In this document: piece by piece, positions 37,301 through 51,400 of the stretch
Numbering within the stretch: position 1 is the first letter of the stretch
How the letters are laid out: the number at the start of each line of letters is the position of its first letter
Assembly: GCF_019320115.1 (NCBI RefSeq)
Contig: NC_089593.1
Span: 39,440,675 to 39,504,674 of the forward strand
Direction of reading: 5' to 3'
DNA: 64,000 nt
Origin: Miscanthus floridulus
Lineage: Eukaryota > Streptophyta > Magnoliopsida > Poales > Poaceae
Position numbers and translations under genes: made by a program
Notes under the pieces: generated by a model
Database searches by the model: none
What the model was told of the DNA's origin: nothing
What the model saw: the letters and a program-made list of their open reading frames with translations, nothing else

Positions 37301-38790
37301 CTTGTGCCTCGTCACCTAGGAGTACCATCGGGTGCGTCCAAAATGATTTTTGATCCTATGGTACATTTGGCACAAACCGTGCACCTATCTTGCACTAATC
37401 CTAACACTATATCCAAACGGACCAAAACGAGATTCCACTTGAGCCTCGTCGCCTAGGAGTTCTATCGGGTGCAGTCAAAATGATTTCCGAGCCTTGTTTG
37501 GAACAAACCATGCACTTATCTTGTAATAATACTAATACTATCTCCAAACGGACAGAAACAAGATTCCACTTTAGCCTCATCACCTAGGAGTTCCATCGGG
37601 TGCTTCTGAAATGATTTCCGAGCCTTGTTTGGCACAAACCGTGCACCTATCTTTCATTGATACTAACACTATCTCCAAACGGACTGAAACAAGATTCCAC
37701 TTCAGCCTGATCACCTAGGAGTTCCATCGGGTGCGTCCAAAATTATTTCTGATCCTATGGTACATTAGGCACAAACCAAGCACCTATCTTGCACTAAAAC
37801 TAACACTATATCCAAACGGACCGAAACAAGATTTCACTTGAGCCTTGTCACCTAGGAGTTCTATCGGGTGCGGTCAAAATGATTTCTGAGCCTTGTTTGG
37901 AACAAACCATGCACTTATCTTGCACTAATACTAATACTATCTCCAAACAGACTGAAACAAGATTCCACTTGAGCCTCATCGCCTAGGAGTTCCATCGGGT
38001 GCTTCCAAAATGATTTTCGAGCCATGTTTGGCACAAACCGTGCACCTATCTTTCATTGATACTAACACTATCTCCAAACGGACTGAAACAAGATTCCACT
38101 TGAGCCTCGTCACCTAGGAGTTCCATCGGGTGCGTCCAAAACGATTTCTGAGCCTATGGTACATTAGGCACAAACCATGCACCTATCTTGCACTAAAACT
38201 AATAGTATATCCAAACGGACCGAAACGAGATTTCACTTGAGCCTCGTCACCAAGGAGTTCTATCGGGTGCGGTCAAAATGATTTCTGAGCCTTGTTTGGA
38301 ACAAACCATGCACCTATCTTGCACTAATACTAACACTAACTCCAAACGGACCGAAACAAGATTCCACTTAAGCCTCGTCATCTACGAGATCCATCGGGTG
38401 CTTTCAAAATGATTTCCGAGCCTTGTTTGGCACAAACCGTGCACCTATCTTGCACTAATACTAACACTATCTTCAAATGGACCGAAACAAGATTCCACTT
38501 GAGCCTTGTCATCTAGGAGTTTCATCGGGTGCTTCCAAAATGATTTCCGAAACTTGTTTGGCACAAATCGTGCACCTATCTTGCACTGATACTAACACTA
38601 TCTCCAAATGGACCAAAACAAGATTCCACTTGAGCCTCGTCAGCTAGGAGTACCATAGAGTGTATCCAAAATGATTTCTGAGCCTATGGTACGTTTGGCA
38701 CAGGCCGTGCACCTATCTTGCACTAATACTAACACTATATCTAAATGGACTGAAACGAGATTCCACTTGAGCCTCGTCACCTAGGAGTTC
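31372..38790. repeat. Macro-repeat unit 1, 7419 bp
   Basis: The monomer series from TATCGGGTGCGATC with the GAGCCTTTTTGG monomer onward recurs from 38791. Constant offsets of 7419 bp hold for 31372/38791, 33188/40607 and 33812/41231, changing to 8982 and then 8577 further on because of internal rearrangement in unit 2. Unit 1 lies directly downstream of the LTR element, whose insertion site is at the chosen unit boundary. Confidence 0.85.
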
Positions 38791-39987
38791 TATCGGGTGC
38801 GATCAAAATGATTTCCGAGCCTTTTTGGAACAAACCGTGCACCTATCTTACACTAATACTAACACTATCTCCAAACAGACCGAAATAAGATTCCACTTGA
38901 GCCTCATCACCTAAGAGTTCCATCGGGTGCTTCTGAAATGATTTTCGAGTCTTGTTTGGCACAAACCGTGCACCTATCTTGCACTGATACTAACACTATC
39001 TCCAAACGGACCGAAACAAGATACCACTTGAGCCTCGTCACCTAGGAGTACCATCAGGTGCGTCCAAAATGATTTCTGATCCTATGGTACGTTTGGCACA
39101 AACCGTGCACCTATCTTGCACTGATACTAACACTATCTCCAAACGGACCGAAACAAGATTCCACTTGAGCCTCGTCACCAAGGAGTACCATCGAGTGCAT
39201 CCAAAACGATTTCTGAGCCTATGGTACTTTTGGCACAGACCATGCACCTATCTTGCACTAATACTAACACTATATCCAAACGGACCGAAACAAGATTCCA
39301 CTTGAGCCTCGTCACCTAGGAGTTCTATCGAGTGCAGTCAAAATGATTTCCGAGCCTTGTTTGGAACAAACCATGCACCTATCTTGCACTAATACTAACA
39401 CTATCTCCAAACGGACTGAAACAAGATTCCACTTGAGCCTCGTCACCTAGGAGTACCATCGGGTGCGTCCAAAATGATTTATGATCCTATGGTATGTTTG
39501 GCACAAACCGTGCACCTATCTTGCACTAATCCTAACAATATATCCAAACGGACCGAAATGAGATTCCACTTGAGCCTCGTCACCTAGGAGTTCTATCGAG
39601 TCGGTCAAAATGATTTCCAAGCCTTGTTTGGAACAAACCGTGCACTTATCTTGCACTAATACTAATACTATCTCCAAACAGACAGAAACAAGATTCCATT
39701 TGAGCCTCGTCGCCTAGGAGTTCCATTGGGTGCTTCCGAAATGATTTCCGAGCCTTGTTTGGCACAAACCGTGCACCTATCTTTCATTGATACTAACACT
39801 ATCTCCAAACAGACTGAAACAAGATTCCACTTGAGCCTCGTCACCTAGGAGTTCCATCGGGTGCGTCCAAAACAATTTCTGAGCCTATGGTACATTAGGC
39901 ACAAACCATGCACCTATCTTGCACTAAAACTAACACTATATCCAAACGGACCAAAACGAGATTTCACTTGAGCCTTGTCACCAAGGA

Positions 39988-41550
39988 GTTCTATCGGGTG
40001 CGGTCAAAATGATTTCCGAGCCTTGTTTGGAACAAACCGTGCACCTATCTTGCACTAATACTAACACTAACTCCAAATGGACCGAAACAAGATTCCACTT
40101 AAGCCTCGTCATCTAGAGATCCATCGGGTGCTTTTGAAATGATTTCCGAGCCTTGTTTGGCACAAACCGTGCACCTATCTTGCACTGATACTAACACTAT
40201 CTTCAAATGGACCGAAACAAGATTCCACTTGAGCCTCGTCATCTAGGAGTTCCATCGGGTGCTTCCGAAATGATTTCCGAAACTTGTTTGGCACAAATCG
40301 TGCACCTATCTTGCACTGATACTAACACTATCTCCAAACGGACCGAAACAAGATTCTACTTGAGCCTCATCACCTAGGAGTCCCATCGAGTGCATCCAAA
40401 ACAATTTCTGAGCCTATGGTACGTTTGGCACAGGCCGTGCACCTATCTTGCACAAATACTAACACTATATCTAAATGGATCGAAATGAGATTCCACTTGA
40501 GCCTAAATGATTTCTGAGCCTTGTTTGGAACAAACCGTGCACCTATCTTACACTAATACTAACACTATCTCCAAACAAACCAAAATAAGATTCCACTTGA
40601 GCCTCATCACCTAAGAGTTCCATCGGGTGCTTCTGAAATGATTTTCGAGTCTTGTTTGGCACAAACCGTGCACCTATCTTGCACTGATACTAACACTATC
40701 TCCATATGGACCGAAACAAGATTCCACTTGAGCCTCATCACCAAGGAGTACCATCGAGTGCATCCAAAATGATTTCTGAGCCTATGATACTTTTGGCATA
40801 GACCATGCACCTATCTTGCACTAATAGTAACACTATATCCAAACGGACCGAAACGAGATTCCACTTGAGCCTCATCACCTAGGAGTTCTATCGAGTGCAG
40901 TCAAAATGATTTCCGAGCCTTGTTTGGAACAAACCGTGCCCCTGTCTTGCACTAATACTAACACTATCTCCAAACGGACTGAAACAAGATTCCACTTGAG
41001 CCTCGTCACCTAGGAGTACCATCGGGTGCGTCCAAAATGATTTCTGATCCTATGGTATGTTTGGCACAAACCGTGCACCTATCTTGCACTAATCCTAACA
41101 CTATATCCAAACGGACCGAAATGAGATTCCACTTGAGCCTCGTTACCTAGGAGTTCTATCAGGTCGGTCAAAATGATTTCCGAGCCTTGTTTGGAACAAA
41201 CCGTGCACTTATCTTGCACTAATACTAATACTATCTCCAAACGGACAGAAACAAGATTCCATTGGAGCCTCGTCGCCTAGGAGTTCCATCGGGTGCTTCC
41301 GAAATGATTTCCGAGCCTTGTTTGGCACAAACCGTGCACCTATCTTTCATTGATACTAACACTATCTCCAAACGGACTGAAACAAGATTCCACTTGAGCC
41401 TCGTCACCAAGGAGTTCCATCGGGTGCATCCAAAATGATTTCTGAGCCTATGGTACATTAGGCACAAACCATGCACCTATCTTGCACTAAAACTAACACT
41501 ATATCCAAACGGACCGAAACGAGAGTTCACTTGAGCCTCGTCACCAAGGA
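39988..41550. repeat. 1563-bp duplication inside macro-unit 2, first copy
   Basis: Matching landmarks lie 1563 bp apart, such as 40607/42170, 41231/42794 and the 31-bp-deleted monomer at 40501/42064. Boundaries are approximate. Confidence 0.75.
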
Positions 41551-43113
41551 GTTCTATCGGGTGCGGTCAAAATGATTTCTGAGCCTTGTTTGGAACAAAC
41601 CGTGCACCTATCTTGCACTAATACTAACACTAACTCCAAATGGACCGAAACAAGATTCCACTTAAGCCTCGTCATCTAGAGATCCATCGGGTGCTTTTGA
41701 AATGATTTCCGAGCCTTATTTGGCACAAACCGTGCACCTATCTTGCACTGATACTAACACTATCTTCAAATGGACCGAAACAAGATTCCACTTGAGCCTC
41801 GTCATCTAGGAGTTCCATCGGGTGCTTCCGAAATGATTTCCGAAACTTGTTTGGCACAAATCGTGCACCTATCTTGCACTGATACTAACAATATCTCCAA
41901 ACGGACCGAAACAAGATTCCACTTGAGCCTCATCACCTAGGAGTCCCATCGAGTGCATCCAAAACAATTTCTGAGCCTATGGTACGTTTGGCACAGGCCG
42001 TGCACCTATCTTGCACAAATACTAACACTATATCTAAATGGATCGAAATGAGATTCCACTTGAGCCTAAATGATTTCTGAGCCTTGTTTGGAACAAACCG
42101 TGCACCTATCTTACACTAATACTAACACTATCTCCAAACAAACCAAAATAAGATTCCACTTGAGCCTCATCACCTAAGAGTTCCATCGGGTGCTTCTGAA
42201 ATGATTTTCGAGTCTTGTTTGGCACAAACCGTGCACCTATCTTGCACTGATACTAACACTATCTCCAAATGGACCGAAACAAGATTCCACTTGAGCCTCG
42301 TCACCAAGGAGTACCATCGAGTGCATCCAAAATGATTTCTGAGCCTATGATACTTTTGGCATAGACCATGCACCTATCTTGCACTAATAGTAACACTATG
42401 TCCAAACGGACCGAAACGAGATTCCACTTGAGCCTCATCACCTAGGAGTTCTATCGAGTGCAGTCAAAATGATTTCCGAGCCTTGTTTGGAACAAACTGT
42501 GCCCCTGTCTTGCACTAATACTAACACTATCTCCAAACGGACTGAAACAAGATTCCACTTGAGCCTCGTCACCTAGGAGTACCATCGGGTGCGTCCAAAA
42601 TGATTTCTGATCCTATGGTATGTTTGGCACAAACCGTGCACCTATCTTGCACTAATCCTAACACTATATCCAAACGGACCGAAATGAGATTCCACTTGAG
42701 CCTCGTTACCTAGGAGTTCTATCAGGTCGGTCAAAATGATTTCCGAGCCTTGTTTGGAACAAACCGTGCACTTATCTTGCACTAATACTAATACTATCTC
42801 CAAACGGACAGAAACAAGATTCCATTGGAGCCTCGTCGCCTAGGAGTTCCATCGGGTGCTTCCGAAATGATTTCCGAGCCTTGTTTGGCACAAACCGTGC
42901 ACCTATCTTTCATTGATACTAACACTATCTCCAAACGGACTGAAACAAGATTCCACTTGAGCCTCGTCACCAAGGAGTTCCATCGGGTGCATCCAAAATG
43001 ATTTCTGAGCCTATGGTACATTAGGCACAAACCATGCACCTATCTTGCACTAAAACTAACACTATATCCAAACGGACCGAAATGAGATTTCACTTGAGCC
43101 TTGTCACCAAGGA
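41551..43113. repeat. 1563-bp duplication inside macro-unit 2, second copy
   Basis: Its first part carries variants (GAGCCTTATTTGG, CTAACAATATCTCC) that are in macro-unit 1 (near 32733 and 32906) but not in the adjacent first copy. The extra block therefore looks derived from a unit-1-like sequence, not from simple copying of its neighbour. Confidence 0.7.
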
Positions 43114-46100
43114 GTTCTATCGGGTGCGGTCAAAATGATTTCTGAGCCTTGTTTGGAACAAACCATGCACCTATCTTGCACTAATACTAACACTAACTCC
43201 AAATGGACCAAAACAAGATTCCACTTAAGCCTCGTCATCTAGAGATCCATCGGGTGCTTTCGAAATGATTTCCGAGCCTTGTTTGGCACAAACCGTGCAC
43301 CTATCTTGCACTGATACTAACACTATCTTCAAACGGACCGAAACAAGATTCCACTTGAGCCTCGTCATCTAGGAGTTCCATCGGGTGCTTCCAAAATAAT
43401 TTCCGAAACTTGTTTGGCACAAATCGTGCACCTATCTTGCACTGATACTAACACTATCTCCAAACGGACCGAAACAAGATTCCACTTGAGCCTCGTCACC
43501 TAGGAGTACCATCGAGTGCATCCGAAACAATTTCTGAGCCTATGGTACATTTGGCACAGGCCATGCATCTATCTTGCACAAATACTAACACTATATCTAA
43601 ATGGACCGAAACGAGATTCCACTTGAGCCTCGTCACCTAGGAGTTCTATCGGGTGCGATCAAAATGATTTCTGAGCCTTGTTTGGAACAAACCATGCACC
43701 TATCTTACACTAATACTAACACTATCTCCAAACAGACCGAAATAAGATTCCACTTGAGCCTCATCACCTAAGAGTTCCATCGGGTGCTTCTGAAATGATT
43801 TTTGAGTCTTGTTTGGCACAAACCGTGCACCTATCTTGCACTGATACTAACACTATCTCCAAATGGACCGAAACAAGATTCCACTTGAGCCTCGTCACCT
43901 AGGAGTACCATCGGGTGCATCCAAAATGATTTCTGATCCTATGGTACGTTTGGCACAAACCGTGCACTGATACTAACACTATCTCCAAACGGACCGAAAC
44001 AAGATTCCACTTGAGCGTCGTCACCTAGGAGTACCATCGAGTGCATCCAAAACGATTTCTGAGCCTATGGTACTTTTGGCACAGACCGTGCACCTATCTT
44101 GCACTAACACTAACACTATATCCAAACGGACCGAAACGAGATTCCACTTGAGCCTCGTCACCTAGGAGTTCTATCGGGTGCGGTCAAAATGATTTCCGAG
44201 CCTTGTTTGGAACAAACCGTGCACCTGTCTTGCACTAATACTAACACTATCTCCAAACGGACTAAAACAAGATTCCACTTGAGCCTCGTCACCTAGGAGT
44301 ACCATCGGGTGTGTTCAAAATGATTTCTGATCCTATGGTACGTTTGGCACAAACCGTGCACCTATCTTGCACTAATCCTAACACTATATCCAAACGGACT
44401 GAAACGAGATTCCACTTGAGCCTCGTCACCTAGGAGTTCTATCGGGTGCGGTCAAAATGATTTCCGAGCCTTGTTTGGAACAAACCATGCACTTATCTTG
44501 CACTATTACTAATACTATCTCCAAACGGACTGAAACAAGATTCCACTTAAGCCTCGTTGCCTGGAGTTCCATCGGGTGCTTCCGAAATGATTTCCGAGCC
44601 TTGTTTGGCACAAACCGAGCACCTATCTTGCACTGATACTAACACTATCTCCAAACGGACCGAAACAAGATTCCACTTGAGCCTCGTCATCTAGGAGTAC
44701 CATCGAGTGCGTCCAAAATGATTTCTGATCCTATGGTACGTTTGGCATAATCTATGCACCTATCTTCCACTGATACTAACACTATCTCCAAACGGACTGA
44801 AACAAGAATTCACTTGAGCCTCATCACCTTGGAGTTCTATCGGGTGCGGTCAAAATGATTTCCGAGCCTTGTTTGGAACAAACCATGCACCTGTCTTGCA
44901 CTAATACTGACACTATCTCCAAACAGACCGAAACAAGATTCCACTTGAGCCTCGTCATCTAGGAGTTCCATCGGGTGCTTCCAAAATGATTTCCGAGACT
45001 TGTTTGGCACAAACCGTGCACCTATCTTGCACTAATACTAACACTATCTCCAAATGGACTAAAACAAGATTCCACTTGAGCCTCGTCACCTAGGAGTACC
45101 ATCAGGTGTGTCCAAAATGATTTTTGATCCTATGGTACGTTTGGCACAAACTGTGCACCTATCTTGCACTAATCCTAACACTATATCCAAACGGACCGAA
45201 ACGAGATTCCACTTGAGCCTCATCACCTAGGAGTTCTATCAGGTCGGTCAAAATGATTTTCGAGCCTTGTTTGGAACAAACCGTGCACTTATCTTGCACT
45301 AATACTAATACTATCTCCAAACGGACTGAAACAAGATTCCACTTGAGCCTCATCACCTAGGAGTTCCATCGGGTGCTTCTAAAATGATTTCTGAGCCTTG
45401 TTTGGCACAAACCGTGCACCTATCTTTCATTGATACTAACACTATCTCCAAACGGACTGAAACAAGATTCCACTTGAGCCTCATCACCTAGGAGTTCCAT
45501 CGGGTGCGTCCAAAACGATTTCTGATCCTATGGTACATTAGGCAGAAACCATGCACCTATCTTGCACTAATACTGATACTATATCCAAACAGACCGAAAT
45601 AAGATTCCACTTGAGCCTCGTCACCTAGGAGTTCTATCGGGTGTGGTCAAAATAATTTCTGAGCCTTGTTTGGAACAAACTGTGCACCTGTCTTGCACTA
45701 ATACTAACACTATGTCCAAATGGACCGAAACAAGATTCCACTTGAGCCTCGTCCCCTAGGAGTACCATCGGGTGCGTCCAAAACTATTTCTGATCCTATG
45801 GTATATTTGGCACAAACCATGCACCTATCTTGCACTGATACTAACACTATCTCCAAACAGACCGAAACAAGATTCCACTTGAGCCTCGTCACCTAGGAGT
45901 ACCATCGGGTGCGTCCAAAATGATTTTTGATCCTATGGTACATTTGGCACAAACCGTGCACCTATCTTGCACTAATCCTAACACTATATCCAAACGGACC
46001 AAAACGAGATTCCACTTGAGCCTCATCGCCTAGGAGTTCTATCGGGTGCAGTCAAAATGATTTCCGAGCCTTGTTTGGAACAAACCATGCACTTATCTTG

Positions 46101-47367
46101 TAATAATACTAATACTATCTCCAAACGGACTGAAACAAGATTCCACTTTAGCCTCATCACCTAGGAGTTCCATCGGGTGCTTCTGAAATGATTTCCGAGC
46201 CTTGTTTGGCACAAACCGTGCACCTATCTTTCATTGATACTAACACTATCTCCAAACGGACTGAAACAAGATTCCACTTCAGCCTGATCACCTAGGAGTT
46301 CCATCGGGTGCGTCCAAAATTATTTCTGATCCTATGGTACATTAGGCACAAACCAAGCACCTATCTTGCACTAAAACTAACACTATATCCAAACGGACCG
46401 AAACAAGATTTCACTTGAGCCTTGTCACCTAGGAGTTCTATCGGGTGCGGTCAAAATGATTTCTGAGCCTTGTTTGGAACAAACCATGCACTTATCTTGC
46501 ACTAATACTAATACTATCTCCAAACAGACTGAAACAAGATTCCACTTGAGCCTCATCGCCTAGGAGTTCCATCGGGTGCTTCCAAAATGATTTTCGAGCC
46601 ATGTTTGGCACAAACCGTGCACCTATCTTTCATTGATACTAACACTATCTCCAAACGGACTGAAACAAGATTCCACTTGAGCCTCGTCACCTAGGAGTTC
46701 CATCGGGTGCGTCCAAAACGATTTCTGAGCCTATGGTACATTAGGCACAAACCATGCACCTATCTTGCACTAAAACTAATAGTATATCCAAACGGACCGA
46801 AACGAGATTTCACTTGAGCCTCATCACCAAGGAGTTCTATCGGGTGCGGTCAAAATGATTTCTGAGCCTTGTTTGGAACAAACCATGCACCTATCTTGCA
46901 CTAATACTAACACTAACTCCAAACGGACCGAAACAAGATTCCACTTAAGCCTCGTCATCTACGAGATCCATCGGGTGCTTTCAAAATGATTTCCGAGCCT
47001 TGTTTGGCACAAACCGTGCACCTATCTTGCACTAATACTAACACTATCTTCAAATGGACCGAAACAAGATTCCACTTGAGCCTTGTCATCTAGGAGTTTC
47101 ATCGGGTGCTTCCAAAATGATTTCCGAAACTTGTTTGGCACAAATCGTGCACCTATCTTGCACTGATACTAACACTATCTCCAAATGGACCAAAATAAGA
47201 TTCCACTTGAGCCTCGTCAGCTAGGAGTACCATAGAGTGTATCCAAAATGATTTCTGAGCCTATGGTACGTTTGGCACAGGCCGTGCACCTATCTTGCAC
47301 TAATACTAACACTATATCTAAATGGACTGAAACGAGATTCCACTTGAGCCTCGTCACCTAGGAGTTC

Positions 47368-48425
47368 TATCGGGTGCGATCAAAATGATTTCCGAGCCTT
47401 TTTGGAACAAACCGTGCACCTATCTTACACTAATACTAACACTATCTCCAAACGGACCGAAATAAGATTCCACTTGAGCCTCATCACCTAAGAGTTCCAT
47501 CGGGTGCTTCTGAAATGATTTTCGAGTCTTGTTTGGCACAAACCGTGCACCTATCTTGCACTGATACTAACACTATCTCCAAACAGACCGAAACAAGATA
47601 CCACTTGAGCCTCGTCACCTAGGAGTACCATCAGGTGCGTCCAAAATGATTTCTAATCCTATGGTACGTTTGGCACAAACCGTGCACCTATCTTGCACTG
47701 ATACTAACACTATCTCCAAACGGACCGAAACAAGATTCCACTTGAGCCTCGTCACCAAGGAGTACCATCGAGTGCATCCAAAACGATTTCTGAGCCTATG
47801 GTACTTTTGGCACAGACCATGCACCTATCTTGCACTAATACTAACACTATATCCAAACGGACCGAAACAAGATTCCACTTGAGCCTCGTCACCTAGGAGT
47901 TCTATCGAGTGCAGTCAAAATGATTTCCGAGCCTTGTTTGGAACAAACCATGCACCTATCTTGCACTAATACTAACACTATCTCCAAACGGACTGAAACA
48001 AGATTCCACTTGAGCCTCGTCACCTAGGAGTACCATCGGGTGCGTCCAAAATGATTTATGATCCTATGGTATGTTTGGCACAAACCGTGCACCTATCTTG
48101 CACTAATCCTAACAATATATCCAAACGGACCGAAATGAGATTCCACTTGAGCCTCGTCACCTAGGAGTTCTATCGAGTCGGTCAAAATGATTTCCAAGCC
48201 TTGTTTGGAACAAACCGTGCACTTATCTTGCACTAATACTAATACTATCTCCAAACAGACAGAAACAAGATTCCATTTGAGCCTCGTCGCCTAGGAGTTC
48301 CATTGGGTGCTTCCGAAATGATTTCCGAGCCTTGTTTGGCACAAACCGTGCACCTATCTTTCATTGATACTAACACTATCTCCAAACGGACTAAAACAAG
48401 ATTCCACTTGAGCCTCGTCACCTAG
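47368..48425. repeat. Macro-repeat unit 3, truncated
   Basis: Continues as a third copy (offset 8577 from 38791), including the GAGCCTTTTTGG monomer. After about 48425 it switches to a series resembling 40378 onward, implying loss of about four monomers, and then to other satellite variants. Confidence 0.7.
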
Positions 48426-51400
48426 GAGTCCCATCGAGTGCATCCAAAACAATTTCTGAGCCTATGGTACGTTTGGCACAGGCCGTGCACCTATCTTGCA
48501 CAAATACTAACACTATATCTAAATGGATCGAAATGAGATTCCACTTGAGCCTCGTCACCTAGGAGTTCTATTGGGTGCGATCAAAATGATTTCTGAGCCT
48601 TGTTTGGAACAAACCGTGCACCTATCTTACACTAATACTAACACTATCTCCAAACAGACCAAAATAAGATTCCACTTGAGCCTCATCACCTAAGAGTTCC
48701 ATCGGGTGCTTCTAAAATGATTTTTGAGTCTTGTTTGGCACAAACCGTGCACCTATCTTGCACTGATACTAACACTATCTCCAAATGGACCGAAACAAGA
48801 TTCCACTTGAGCCTCGTCACCTAGGAGTACCATCGGGTGCATCCAAAATGATTTCTGATCCTATGGTACGTTTGGCACAAACCGTGCACTGATACTAACA
48901 CTATCTCCAAACGGACCGAAACAAGATTCCACTTGAGCGTCGTCACCTAGGAGTACCATCGAGTGCATCCAAAACGATTTCTGAGCCTATGGTACTTTTG
49001 GCACAGACCGTGCACCTATCTTGCACTAACACTAACACTATATCCAAACGGACCGAAACGAGATTCCACTTGAGCCTCGTCACCTAGGAGTTCTATCGGG
49101 TGCGGTCAAAATGATTTCCGAGCCTTGTTTGGAACAAACCGTGCACCTGTCTTGCACTAATACTAACACTATCTCCAAACGGACTGAAACAAGATTCCAC
49201 TTGAGCCTCGTCACCTAGGAGTACCATCGGGTGTGTTCAAAATGATTTCTGATCCTATGGTACGTTTGGCACAAACCGTGCACCTATCTTGCACTAATCC
49301 TAACACTATATCCAAACGGACCAAAACGAGATTCCACTTGAGCCTCGTCACCTAGGAGTTCTATCGGGTGCGGTCAAAATGATTTCCGAGCCTTGTTTGG
49401 AACAAACCATGCACTTATCTTGCACTATTACTAATACTATCTCCAAACGGACTGAAACAAGATTCCACTTAAGTCTTGTTGCCTAGGAGTTCCATCGGGT
49501 GCTGCCAAAATGATTTCCGAGCCTTGTTTGGCACAAACCGTGCACCTATCTTTCATTGATACTAACACTATCTCCAAACGGACTGAAACAAGATTCCACT
49601 TCAGCCTCATCACCTAGGAGTTCCATCGGGTGCGTCCAAAATTATTTCTGATCCTATGGTACATTAGGCACAAACCAAGCACCTATCTTGCACTAAAACT
49701 AACACTATATCCAAACAGACCGAAACAAGATTTCACTTGAGCCTTGTCACCTAGGAGTTCTATCGGGTGCGATCAAAATGATTTCTGAGCCTTGTTTGGA
49801 ACAAACCATGCACTTATCTTGCACTAATACTAATACTATCTCCAAACAGACTGAAACAAGATTCCACTTGAGCCTCATCGCCTAGGAGTTCCATTGGGTG
49901 CTTCCAAAATGATTTTCGAGCCATGTTTGGCACAAACCGTGCACCTATCTTTCATTGATACTAACACTATCTCCAAACGGACTGAAACAAGATTCCACTT
50001 GAGCCTCGTCACCTAGGAGTTCCATCGGGTGCGTCCAAAATGATTTCTGAGCCTATGGTACATTAGGCACAAACCATGCACCTATCTTGCACTAAAACTA
50101 ACACTATATCCAAACGGACCGAAACGAGATTTCACTTGAGCCTTGTCACCAAGGAGTTCTATCGGGTGCGGTCAAAATGATTTCCGAGCCTTGTTTGGCA
50201 CAAACCGTGCACCTATCTTTCATTGATACTAACACTATCTCCAAACGGACTGAAACAAGATTCCACTTGAGCCTCGTCACCTAGGAGTTCCATCGGGTGC
50301 GTCCAAAATGATTTATGAGCCTATGGTACATTAGGCACAAACCATGCACCTATCTTGCACTAAAACTAACACTATATCCAAACAGACTGAAACGAGATTT
50401 CACTTGAGCCTCGTCACCTAAGAGTTCTATTGGGTGCGGTCAAAATGATTTCCGAGCCTTGTTCGGAACAAACCGTGCACCTGTCTTGCACTAATACTAA
50501 CACTATCTCCAAACGGACCGAAACAAGATTCCACTTGAGCCTTGTCACCTAGGAGTACCATCAGGTGCGTCCAAAATGATTTGTGATCCTATGGTACGTT
50601 TGGCACAAACCGAGCACCTATCTTGCACTGATACTAACACTATCTCCAAACGGACCGAAACAAGATTCCACTTGAGCCTCGTCATCTAGGAGTACCATCG
50701 AGTGTGTCCAAAATGATTTCTGATCCTATGGTACGTTTGGCATAATCTATGCACCTATCTTGCACTGATACTAACACTATCTCCAAACGGACTAAAACAA
50801 GAATTCACTTGAGCCTCATCACCTTGGAGTTCTATTGGGTGCGGTCAAAATGATTTCCGAGCCTTGTTTGGAACAAACCGTGCACCTGTCTTGCACTAAT
50901 ACTGACACTATCTCCAAACAGACCGAAACAAGATTCCACTTGAGCCTCGTCATCTAGGAGTTCCATCGGGTGCTTCCAAAATGATTTCCGAGACTTGTTT
51001 GGCACAAACTGTGCACCTATGTTGCACTAATACTAACACTATCTCCAAATGGACTAAAACAAGATTCCACTTGAGCCTCGTCACCTAGGAGTACCATCAG
51101 GTGTGTCCAAAATGATTTTTGATCCTATGGTACATTTGGCACAAACTGTGCACCTATCTTGCCCTAATCCTAACACTATATCCAAATGGATCAAAACGAG
51201 ATTCCACTTGAGCCTCGTCACCTAGGAGTTCTATCAGGTCGGTCAAAATGATTTTCGAGCCTTGTTTGGAACAAACCGTGCACTTATCTTGCACTAATAC
51301 TAATACTATCTCCAAACGGACTAAAACAAGATTCCACTTGAGCCTCATCACCTAGGAGTTCCATCGGGTGCTTCTAAAATGATTTCTGAGCCTTGTTTGG

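Larger units (their letters stand above)
38791..47367. repeat. Macro-repeat unit 2, 8577 bp
   Basis: Second copy of 31372-38790. Relative to unit 1 it has gained 1563 bp (second copy at about 41551-43113) and lost 405 bp at about 44606-44617; 7419 + 1563 - 405 = 8577, so the two changes account for the whole size difference. The next unit starts at 47368. Confidence 0.85.
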
